From positions 18,576 through 28,373 of the forward strand of contig PBJU01000021.1 in the NCBI GenBank assembly GCA_002721285.1: a stretch of 9,798 bases of DNA, given 5' to 3'. Numbering within the stretch: the stretch's first letter is position 1; every line of letters starts with the position of its first letter. This document shows, in pieces, positions 1-6,498 of this stretch. Under the pieces are notes generated by a model. That model was not told the origin of the DNA, ran no database searches, and worked only from the letters and a program-made list of their open reading frames with translations. The translations under genes and the position numbers were made by a program. This DNA is from Crocinitomicaceae bacterium. GTDB taxonomy: Bacteria > Bacteroidota > Bacteroidia > Flavobacteriales > Parvicellaceae.

Positions 1-282
1 TCTCTATGTGCCGAAAGAGTGCTAATGTCTTATTGTAAAGCTAATTTTCCAGATGAAGTAATTAAAAAAATAGCTATTTCCGTACAATCAAAACATGAAG
101 AAATTAAATCACCTATTAGCCCATGTGGCTCCTGTAGGCAAGTAATGATTGAATATGAACGAAACCAAAATACTAATATTGAAGTATTACTAAAAGCAAA
201 TAATGGAAAAGTATATAAGATAAATAGTGTTGCTGATTTATTACCTTTATCTTTTAAAGCTGATGGATTAAAATTATATTAA
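1..282 (+). CDS. cdd: Cytidine deaminase, 3' part (5' end outside window)
   Basis: This is a zinc-dependent cytidine/deoxycytidine deaminase, a cytosolic pyrimidine-salvage enzyme that converts (deoxy)cytidine to (deoxy)uridine. The reading frame is open from base 1. The first visible residues are SLCAERVLMSY, so the catalytic C-A-E zinc motif (codons 7-15) lies upstream of the first in-frame ATG at base 19; that ATG is therefore internal. The second zinc motif, SPCGSCRQ (PCxxC), is at visible residues 40-47. Together they supply three Cys zinc ligands and the catalytic Glu of the homotetrameric CDA family. About 94 residues are visible; family members are usually 130-160 residues, so roughly the N-terminal third is missing. 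The stop at 280-282 is followed by TAG and TAA in the other two frames within 8 bases. pdhA follows after 61 bases with its own promoter-like box. Confidence 0.93.
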   Translation, partial: SLCAERVLMSYCKANFPDEVIKKIAISVQSKHEEIKSPISPCGSCRQVMIEYERNQNTNIEVLLKANNGKVYKINSVADLLPLSFKADGLKLY

Positions 283-289
283 TTAGTTA

Positions 290-321
290 ATAAATGAAAT
301 GTGGATAATCTTTTCATTTAT
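290..321. repeat. 10-bp inverted repeat over the pdhA promoter
   Basis: ATAAATGAAA (290-299) and TTTCATTTAT (312-321) are perfect reverse complements separated by 12 bases. The right arm overlaps the first three bases of the TATATTTG box at 319-326, so a protein bound to the dyad would cover the upstream part of the promoter. This arrangement is operator-like. The alternative is a weak transcript-end hairpin for the upstream deaminase gene, but the stem is nearly all A-T and no U-tract follows. The dyad itself is seen directly; an operator role is inference. Confidence 0.4.
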
Positions 322-326
322 ATTTG
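319..326 (+). promoter_or_regulatory. Bacteroidota -7 box upstream of pdhA
   Basis: TATATTTG matches the Bacteroidota -7 consensus TAnnTTTG in all six fixed positions. It ends 17 bases before the pdhA ATG, which predicts a leader of about 10 bases. I see no convincing TTG (-33) element about 19-20 bases upstream. An identical box stands at the same distance in front of efp. Confidence 0.55.
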
Positions 327-343
327 TATTTATTTAAAGAATT

Positions 344-1381
344 ATGCCAACGACAACAATTGAAAAAACTAAAAAATCCAAAACGAAAAATAAGTTGGAT
401 TTCACAAAAGATCAATACCTTAAGTGGTACAAGGATATGCTTCTTATGAGAAAGATTGAAGAACGTATTGGTCATTTATACATACAACAAAAGTTTGGTG
501 GTTTTTGTCACCTGTATATTGGTCAAGAAGCTCTAGTAGCTGGAACTGCTTCCGCATGTAAAAAAGAAGATAAGCATATTACTGCATATCGTGATCATGC
601 ACATCCTATTGCACTTGGACTACATCCAAAATACATGGTAGCTGAACTTTATGGTAAAAAGACTGGAATGTCAAAAGGTAAAGGTGGATCCATGCACATG
701 TTTAGTAAGGAAGTAAACCTCATGGGAGGTCATGGAATTGTTGGTGCACAAATTCCTATGGGAGCAGGTATTGCATTTGCTGATCAATACAAAGGAAATA
801 AGAATGTTACTTTTTGTTCATTTGGCGATGGAGCTGCAAGACAAGGAGCTTTACATGAAACATTCAATATGGCAATGATGTGGAAGTTGCCTGTTATTTT
901 TATTATTGAAAATAACAATTATGCCATGGGGACCTCTGTTAAAAGAACTACCAATGTGGAGGATATGAGTGAAATCGGTAAATCTTATCACATGCCATCA
1001 TTTGTTGTTGATGGAATGTCTGTTGAGGCAGTTCATTATGCAATTGAAGAAGCTGCAGAAAGAGCTAGAAAAGGAGATGGTCCAACATTATTAGATATCA
1101 GAACTTATAGATACAAAGGACATTCAATGTCTGATCCTCAAAAGTATAGAACCAAGGATGAAGTTGAAGATTACAAGGATAAAGACCCTATTAAACAAGT
1201 TTTAAATACAATTCAAGAAAATAAATTAGCATCTGATTCTCAAATAAAGAAAATACAGGATGAGGTAAAAGCAATAGTAGATGAATCCATTGCTTTTGCA
1301 GAAGAGTCCCCTGAATTAGAGCCTCATGAACTATATGAGGATGTATATATGCAAAAGGATTATCCATTTATTAAAGATTAA
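344..1381 (+). CDS. pdhA: Pyruvate dehydrogenase E1 component, alpha subunit
   Basis: This is the thiamine-diphosphate-binding alpha subunit of the heterotetrameric E1 enzyme, which decarboxylates pyruvate and passes the acetyl group to the lipoyl arm of E2. The TPP/Mg signature begins at GDG (161-163) and ends at the NNN run (190-192). AYRDHAH (81-87) corresponds to the diphosphate-contacting AYRAHG region of mitochondrial E1-alpha. YRYKGHSMSDP (255-265) is the conserved active-site loop that is phosphorylated in mitochondria; its His260 and serines 261 and 263 are kept. GKGGSMHMF (112-120) is another family block. The first 20 residues are a Lys/Thr-rich low-complexity extension that looks non-catalytic. 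At 345 residues the length is normal. The start is the only ATG ahead of the conserved region and lies 17 bases after a -7 box. pdhC follows after 18 bases, so the two are probably co-transcribed. A branched-chain 2-oxoacid E1-alpha is less likely, given the strong PDHA1-like match and the adjacent E2. Confidence 0.95.
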   Translation: MPTTTIEKTKKSKTKNKLDFTKDQYLKWYKDMLLMRKIEERIGHLYIQQKFGGFCHLYIGQEALVAGTASACKKEDKHITAYRDHAHPIALGLHPKYMVAELYGKKTGMSKGKGGSMHMFSKEVNLMGGHGIVGAQIPMGAGIAFADQYKGNKNVTFCSFGDGAARQGALHETFNMAMMWKLPVIFIIENNNYAMGTSVKRTTNVEDMSEIGKSYHMPSFVVDGMSVEAVHYAIEEAAERARKGDGPTLLDIRTYRYKGHSMSDPQKYRTKDEVEDYKDKDPIKQVLNTIQENKLASDSQIKKIQDEVKAIVDESIAFAEESPELEPHELYEDVYMQKDYPFIKD

Positions 1382-1399
1382 CAATCAATTTAAATTTTT

Positions 1400-2677
1400 A
1401 TGGCTGAAATAGTTAGAATGCCCAAATTAAGTGATACCATGACAGAAGGTGTGGTAGCTGAATGGCACAAAAATGTAGGAGACAATATTGAAAGTGGAGA
1501 GCTTTTGGCTGAAATAGAAACGGATAAGGCTACTATGGAATTTGAGTCTTTTCAAGAAGGTGTTTTGTTACATATTGGGGTGGAGAAAGGTCAAACTGCT
1601 CCTGTAGATTCTATTTTAGCAATTTTGGGTGAAAAAGGAGAAGATGTTGCTGAATTACTTAAATCTGAGGAGTCAAAACCAGCTGAAGAACCTAAAGAGG
1701 AAGAAGCTCCTAAGGAAGTTAAAGTTGTAGAAACTCCTAAACCAACACCAAAACCAGTAGAAGTTGCCAAACCTGCACCAAAGCCAGTAGCAAGTAGTTC
1801 AAATAGTTTTCCAACTGCTGCATCTGTATTTGGTTCAGAGGTTAAAATTTCTCCATTAGCTAAAAAATTAGCGGAAGAAAGAGGACTTAATTTAAGATTT
1901 ATAAAAGGATCTGGAACAGATGGAAGAATTGTAAAAAGGGATATAGATAATTACCAAGGTAAATCCAGTATTTCTGGAGTGGAGTCATTCTCAGACGAAC
2001 CAGTTTCTCAAATGAGAAAAGTAATAGCGCAAAGATTGGCAGAAAGTAAATTTACAGCTCCTCATTTTTACTTGACAGTTTCTATTGACATGGATAATGC
2101 TATGTCTGCAAGAAAATCTATTAATGCATCTATAGCACCTTCAAAAATTTCATTTAATGATCTTGTGGTTAAAGCAGTTGCTATTTCTTTAAAAGAAAAC
2201 CCTAAGGTGAATGCTTCTTGGTATGGAGATTTTATTCGCTACAATGAGCATGTTCATATTGGTGTTGCAGTAGCTGTTGATGAAGGATTGTTAGTGCCAG
2301 TTGTAAGATTTGCAGATGAAAAACCACTTACTCAAATTGGTGAAGAAGTAAAGAAATTTGCTCAAAAAGCAAAAGATAAAAAGTTACAACCTGAAGAATG
2401 GGAAGGTAATACTTTTACTATTTCTAACTTAGGCATGTTTGGCATAGACGAATTTACTGCTATAGTAAATCCGCCAGATTCATGTATTTTGGCTGTTGGA
2501 GGTATTCAGCAGGTCCCAGTTGTTAAAGATGGTAATGTTGTTCCAGGAAACATTATGAAAGTTACTCTTAGTTGTGATCATAGGGTTGTTGATGGAGCTG
2601 TTGGATCATCCTTTTTGAATTCATTCAAAAATTACATGGAAAATCCAGTATTATTACTTGGAAAGGATTCTATTTAA
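1400..2677 (+). CDS. pdhC: Pyruvate dehydrogenase E2, dihydrolipoamide acetyltransferase (one lipoyl domain)
   Basis: This is the core acyltransferase of the pyruvate dehydrogenase complex, moving the acetyl group from the lipoyl arm to CoA. Domains in order: lipoyl domain at 1-80 with the attachment lysine K43 in ETDKAT; a Pro/Lys/Glu-rich flexible linker at about 90-137, including two near-copies of PKPV; a peripheral-subunit-binding domain at about 148-184 (KISPLAKKLAEERG through GTDGRIVKRDI); and the catalytic domain at about 200-425. The catalytic block SCDHRVVDGA has H394 and D398. The C-terminus ENPVLLLG is typical of complete E2 proteins. MAEIVRMPKLSDTMTEG is a canonical lipoyl-domain start, so the ATG at 1400 is secure. 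There is no Shine-Dalgarno, only an AT-rich leader of 18 bases. At 425 residues with one lipoyl domain it is shorter than the roughly 540-residue two-lipoyl E2 that I recall from many Bacteroidota. The adjacent pdhA supports pyruvate as the substrate. Confidence 0.94.
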   Translation: MAEIVRMPKLSDTMTEGVVAEWHKNVGDNIESGELLAEIETDKATMEFESFQEGVLLHIGVEKGQTAPVDSILAILGEKGEDVAELLKSEESKPAEEPKEEEAPKEVKVVETPKPTPKPVEVAKPAPKPVASSSNSFPTAASVFGSEVKISPLAKKLAEERGLNLRFIKGSGTDGRIVKRDIDNYQGKSSISGVESFSDEPVSQMRKVIAQRLAESKFTAPHFYLTVSIDMDNAMSARKSINASIAPSKISFNDLVVKAVAISLKENPKVNASWYGDFIRYNEHVHIGVAVAVDEGLLVPVVRFADEKPLTQIGEEVKKFAQKAKDKKLQPEEWEGNTFTISNLGMFGIDEFTAIVNPPDSCILAVGGIQQVPVVKDGNVVPGNIMKVTLSCDHRVVDGAVGSSFLNSFKNYMENPVLLLGKDSI

Positions 2678-2699
2678 TTAGTTTTAATCCAGTTTTTTT
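2662..2699 (+). terminator. Possible weak intrinsic terminator after pdhC
   Basis: GGATT (2665-2669) can pair with AATCC (2686-2690) across a 16-base loop that contains the pdhC stop. Skipping the bulged AG, the preceding AAA can pair with the first three T residues. A run of seven T follows (2693-2699). The stem is short and the loop long, so termination may be partial, leaving recG, which starts only 34 bases after pdhC, dependent on read-through. I found no good TAnnTTTG box in this gap. Confidence 0.27.
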
Positions 2700-2711
2700 A
2701 TTGTATTTTCA

Positions 2712-4829
2712 ATGATTATTTCATCATTGAATTCTGAATTATTAAATACTCCTATTGAATTTTTAAAGGGTGTTGGCCCTAAAAGAGCGGATGTGCTCAA
2801 AAGCGAGTTGTTTATATACACATTTAGAGATTTGCTTTGCCATTATCCATTTAGGTATATTGATAGATCCTCTACAAAGACTATAAAAGATATTACACAA
2901 GGACAAGGAGATATTCAGCTCATTGTACAAATTACAGATATTAAAGAGTTAGGACAGCCTAGAAAAAAAAGGTTGGTTGCAACAGCTAAAGACGATACTG
3001 GTTTTGTTCAGTTGGTTTGGTTTAAGGGTATTAAGTGGATTAAATCTTCTATTGAGTTAGGACAACAATATGTTCTTTTTGGCAAACCAAATTTATTTGG
3101 AGGAAGTTGGAATTTTAATCATCCTGAATTAGAATTAGAAGAAAAGAATAAAAATAAAATAGGCGTATTGCAGCCTGTTTATCATTCAACAGAAAAATTA
3201 ACTTCATTTGGGCTTCATTCAAAAGGAATTGAAAACTTAATGCGTACACTATTAGCACATGTTTTAAATCATATAGAGATTACAATTTCTTCTTCTATAG
3301 AACAAAAAAATCATTTCCCTGATGTTAAAAATTGCTATAAAAATATTCATTTTCCAACGGATAAGATGATTCTTAAAAAGGCTATTTTAAGGTTAAAATA
3401 CGAGGAGCTTTTTTTTCTGCAATTAGCCATGACTCGTCAAAAAATAACTTCTAGAAGAAAAATAAGAGGTTTTGTTTTTAGTAAAGTTGGAGATTTTTTT
3501 AATTCCTTTTTTAAGGACCATCTTCCTTTTGAACTAACAGGCGCTCAAAAAAGAGTAGTAAAAGAAATTCGAAGAGACCTAGGTTCATCTAATCATATGA
3601 ATAGACTTCTGCAGGGTGATGTAGGTAGTGGGAAAACTTTAGTGGCAGTATTATCTATTTTACTTGCTATTGATAATGGGTTTCAATCTTGTTTGATGGC
3701 ACCAACGGAAATTTTAGCAACTCAACATTTTAACACAATAAATAAGTTTTTGGAACCTTTAGGGGTTAAAGTAGCTTTACTTACAGGATCAACAAAAACT
3801 GCAGAAAGAAAAATAATACATGAAAGCTTGGAAAAAGGAGAGTTGAACTTACTAGTTGGTACACATGCTTTGTTAGAAGACAAAGTAAAATTTAAGAATT
3901 TAGGATTTGCAGTAATTGATGAACAACACCGATTTGGTGTAGCACAAAGAGCCAAATTATGGAAAAAAAATATTCAACCTCCCCATGTTTTAGTAATGAC
4001 CGCTACACCAATTCCAAGGACATTGGCAATGACTTTTTATGGTGATTTAGATGTTTCGGTAATTGATGAAATGCCACCTGGAAGAAAACCAATCAATACA
4101 GTTCACAGATTTGATTCTAGTAGACTTAAGGTATTCCAATTTATGGAAGAAGAAATAAAAAAAGGTCGTCAAGTTTATGTTGTATATCCTTTAATTGAAG
4201 AATCAGAGAAATTAGACTATAAAGATCTAATGGATGGTTACGAAAGTATTGTTAGAAGATTTCCTCTGCCAGATTATAAAGTAAGCATTGTTCATGGTAA
4301 AATGAAGCCAGAAGCAAAAGATTATGAAATGAATCAGTTTGTTTTAGGAAATACTCAGATTATGGTAGCTACTACTGTTATTGAAGTTGGAGTAGATGTG
4401 CCTAATGCTTCATTGATGGTTATTGAAAGCTCTGAAAAATTCGGGCTTTCACAATTGCACCAACTCAGAGGGAGAGTTGGAAGAGGTGCGGATCAGTCAT
4501 TTTGTGTATTAATGAGTGGTTATAAATTAACTGAGGATGCTAAGATTAGGTTAGAAACTATGGTTAGGACAAATGATGGGTTTGAAATAGCAGAGCAAGA
4601 TTTAAAAATAAGGGGTCCTGGAGATATTATGGGAACTCAGCAAAGTGGAGTTTTAGATTTTAAATTAGCGGATTTAGCAAAAGATGGTCAATTAATACAA
4701 TTAGCAAAAATCGATGTAGATGATTTGTTGAAAAAGGATGCTGATCTTACTTTGAAAGAAAACCAATCAATAAGAAAAGAATTAATTAGGCAAATGAGAT
4801 TAAAACCTAATTGGAGTAATATTAGTTAA
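2712..4829 (+). CDS. recG: ATP-dependent DNA helicase RecG
   Basis: RecG is a monomeric superfamily 2 translocase that regresses stalled replication forks and processes branched DNA such as Holliday junctions and R- and D-loops. The N-terminal region (about 10-200) is the wedge/OB-fold part, with the conserved TPIEFLKGVGPKRA (13-26). Helicase motifs are all present: Walker A GDVGSGKT (302-309), Walker B DEQH (403-406), motif III TATPIPRT (430-437), motif V around ATTVIEVGVDVPNAS (553-567), and motif VI QLRGRVGRG (584-592). The TRG translocation region follows at about 621-646 (FEIAEQDLKIRGPGDIMGT). At 705 residues it has the usual length. The ATG at 2712 is the only good start ahead of the conserved N-terminus. 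The gene contains an 8-base T run (3409-3416) and an 8-base A run (3963-3970), but the frame is intact across both. It lies 34 bases after pdhC and 44 bases before efp. Confidence 0.97.
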   Translation: MIISSLNSELLNTPIEFLKGVGPKRADVLKSELFIYTFRDLLCHYPFRYIDRSSTKTIKDITQGQGDIQLIVQITDIKELGQPRKKRLVATAKDDTGFVQLVWFKGIKWIKSSIELGQQYVLFGKPNLFGGSWNFNHPELELEEKNKNKIGVLQPVYHSTEKLTSFGLHSKGIENLMRTLLAHVLNHIEITISSSIEQKNHFPDVKNCYKNIHFPTDKMILKKAILRLKYEELFFLQLAMTRQKITSRRKIRGFVFSKVGDFFNSFFKDHLPFELTGAQKRVVKEIRRDLGSSNHMNRLLQGDVGSGKTLVAVLSILLAIDNGFQSCLMAPTEILATQHFNTINKFLEPLGVKVALLTGSTKTAERKIIHESLEKGELNLLVGTHALLEDKVKFKNLGFAVIDEQHRFGVAQRAKLWKKNIQPPHVLVMTATPIPRTLAMTFYGDLDVSVIDEMPPGRKPINTVHRFDSSRLKVFQFMEEEIKKGRQVYVVYPLIEESEKLDYKDLMDGYESIVRRFPLPDYKVSIVHGKMKPEAKDYEMNQFVLGNTQIMVATTVIEVGVDVPNASLMVIESSEKFGLSQLHQLRGRVGRGADQSFCVLMSGYKLTEDAKIRLETMVRTNDGFEIAEQDLKIRGPGDIMGTQQSGVLDFKLADLAKDGQLIQLAKIDVDDLLKKDADLTLKENQSIRKELIRQMRLKPNWSNIS

Positions 4830-4848
4830 TGAGTAATCTAACATTTTC

Positions 4849-4856
4849 TATATTTG
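4849..4856 (+). promoter_or_regulatory. Bacteroidota -7 box upstream of efp
   Basis: TATATTTG matches TAnnTTTG perfectly and ends 17 bases before the efp ATG, the same box and spacing as at pdhA. It lies in the 44-base gap after recG, implying that efp and the coupled VOC gene have their own promoter. No clear -33 TTG is visible at the expected distance. Confidence 0.55.
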
Positions 4857-4873
4857 CGAATTAAAATTAAGAA

Positions 4874-5440
4874 ATGGCATCTACATCAGAAATAAAAAAT
4901 GGTTTATGTATCAACCACAATAATAAGTTGGTACAGGTAATAGAATTCCAACATGTGAAACCTGGAAAAGGTCCAGCTTTTGTAAGAACAAAGTTAAAGG
5001 GCATTGAAGATGGTAGAGTAGTGGATCATACTTTTCCATCAGGACATAAAATTGACATAGTAAGAATAGAGAATAGATCTTATCAATATTTATACAAAGA
5101 AGGTACTGGTTACCATTTTATGAACAATACTACCTATGAGCAAATTTTTATTGAAGGACACATGATTGAAAAACCTGATTTTATGAAGGAAGGTCAAATA
5201 TGTACTATTATTTTTCATGCTGAGGAAGAAATGCCATTAGTTGTTGAACAGGCACAATTTTTAGAAACGGAAGTTACTTATACGGAGCCAGGGATAAAGG
5301 GAGATACTGCAACAAATACAATGAAGCCTGCAACAATTGAAACAGGCGCAGAAGTTAGAGTTCCTTTGTTTATTGATACCGGAGATAAAATTAAAGTAGA
5401 CATATTTAAAGGTGTCTACGTTGAAAGAATAAAATCATGA
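4874..5440 (+). CDS. efp: Translation elongation factor P
   Basis: EF-P binds between the ribosomal P and E sites and relieves stalling at consecutive prolines. Three beta-barrel domains fit the 188-residue length: a KOW-like domain at about 1-64, an OB domain at about 65-128 and a C-terminal OB domain at about 130-188. The tip loop that reaches the peptidyl-transferase centre is HVKPGKGPAF, with K32 equivalent to the modified Lys34 of the E. coli protein; whether it is modified here cannot be seen. The C-terminal block GDTATNTMKPATIETGAEV is the EF-P family signature region. The N-terminus MASTSEIKNGLCI is typical of Bacteroidota EF-P, which supports the start at 4874. In Bacteroidota efp commonly sits beside lpx genes; here it follows recG instead. 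The last four bases, ATGA, contain the start of the VOC gene. Confidence 0.97.
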   Translation: MASTSEIKNGLCINHNNKLVQVIEFQHVKPGKGPAFVRTKLKGIEDGRVVDHTFPSGHKIDIVRIENRSYQYLYKEGTGYHFMNNTTYEQIFIEGHMIEKPDFMKEGQICTIIFHAEEEMPLVVEQAQFLETEVTYTEPGIKGDTATNTMKPATIETGAEVRVPLFIDTGDKIKVDIFKGVYVERIKS

Positions 5441-6498
5441 GTTATACAATTCACGGCATTCAACATTTAGGAGTTGGAGTACCTGATCATGCTGATGCAT
5501 GGAAGTGGTATAGGAAATTTTTTGGAATGGATATTCCACTTTTTAATGATGAGGCAGAAGCCCCCTTGATGACTATTTATACTGAGGGAAAAGTTATTTC
5601 TAAAAGAGCTGCTATGGTGTTGAATATTAAGGGCGGATGTGCGATGGAGGTAGTTAGTCCAAGTACTTTTAAAGCAACTCATGCTAAAGTAGATCATCAA
5701 CTAGGTGATTTAGGAATTTTCATTGGTATGGTAAAAGCTCCAGATGTTGATAAAGCTTATATGTTTTTTAAAGATAATGGCGCAGAACTTATTACGGAAG
5801 TTGTTGCAAATCCTAATGGATTAAAAACATTTTATGTTAAAGATTTAAATCAACTAATTTGGCAGATTCTCCCTGCTGATGATTTCTATACAAATCATTC
5901 ATCGGTTACTGGAGGTACATTAGGTTGCAATATTGGTGTTTCAGATATGGAAAAAGCAATCTCTTTTTACAGTATGCTAGGCTATGATGATGTAATAAGT
6001 GATGATAGTGGAATTTTTGATGATTGGAAAAAACTACCTGGTGGAGAAAAAGAATACAGAAGAGTTATGCTGTCTCAAAAAAATCCATCTGGAGGTGGAT
6101 TTTCAAAATTAGCTGGTAAAAGTTATATTGAGTTAGTTCAAGATTTATCTGATAGAAGACCATTAAAAATATACGCTGATAGACTATGGGGAGATACAGG
6201 TTTTGTTCATTTGGGTTTTGACGTAAGAAATATGGCTTCTTTAGGTGAGAAATTAAAAGAATCTGGTCATGGTTTTACTTGTGATACTAAAGATGTATTA
6301 AGTATGGGAGAAAGCACAAGAGTTCATTGTACTTATTGCGAAGATCCTGATGGAACTTTAATTGAGATGATAGAAGTTTATAAAATTCCTATCATTGAAA
6401 AATTAGGACTTTATTTAAATGTAGAGAAGAGAGCTGCTTCTCAAGCTTTACCTAATTGGATGTTAAAAGCATTAAAATTTACTAGAGTAAAGGATTAA
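5437..6498 (+). CDS. Uncharacterised double-domain VOC (glyoxalase/dioxygenase-fold) protein
   Basis: This is a 353-residue protein made of two vicinal-oxygen-chelate domains, four beta-alpha-beta modules in all. The domains span about 1-148 and 158-315, followed by a short tail with a predicted helix. Module starts are visible as QHLGVGVPD (9-17), IGMVKAPD (96-103), NIGVSD (165-170) and HLGFDV (258-263). Aligned by eye, candidate metal ligands are H10, E71 and Q143 in the first half, and E232, H258 and E310 in the second. VOC proteins usually bind Fe, Mn, Ni or Zn and include glyoxalase I, extradiol dioxygenases and epimerases; the substrate cannot be read from the sequence. No signal peptide or membrane segment is seen, so it is probably cytosolic. 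It starts in the ATGA that ends efp, so translation is likely coupled. Its stop shares TTAA with the convergent dehydrogenase gene. Family assignment is firm; no function is claimed. Confidence 0.85.
   Translation: MSYTIHGIQHLGVGVPDHADAWKWYRKFFGMDIPLFNDEAEAPLMTIYTEGKVISKRAAMVLNIKGGCAMEVVSPSTFKATHAKVDHQLGDLGIFIGMVKAPDVDKAYMFFKDNGAELITEVVANPNGLKTFYVKDLNQLIWQILPADDFYTNHSSVTGGTLGCNIGVSDMEKAISFYSMLGYDDVISDDSGIFDDWKKLPGGEKEYRRVMLSQKNPSGGGFSKLAGKSYIELVQDLSDRRPLKIYADRLWGDTGFVHLGFDVRNMASLGEKLKESGHGFTCDTKDVLSMGESTRVHCTYCEDPDGTLIEMIEVYKIPIIEKLGLYLNVEKRAASQALPNWMLKALKFTRVKD

Noticed and set aside
19..21. ATG as the cytidine deaminase start
   Set aside because: The catalytic CAE motif is encoded at 7-15, upstream of this ATG.
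280..290. Stops in all three frames right after the deaminase gene, and a shared ATTAGTTAAT at 282-291 and 4821-4830
   Set aside because: Both are short AT-rich strings overlapping or abutting stop codons; chance explains them, and their distances to the two -7 boxes differ.
3722..3955. 77-codon minus-strand open frame inside recG
   Set aside because: It lies wholly within the helicase core of recG, has no recognisable domain, and is best explained as a shadow of the coding strand.
3409..3970. T8 (3409-3416), T7 (3494-3500) and A8 (3963-3970) runs in recG as programmed slippage or phase-variation sites
   Set aside because: The frame is intact, the runs fall in conserved coding sequence, and such runs are expected in DNA this AT-rich.
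5467..5700. 77-codon minus-strand open frame inside the VOC gene
   Set aside because: It is antisense to a conserved protein, with no domain and no promoter-like box.
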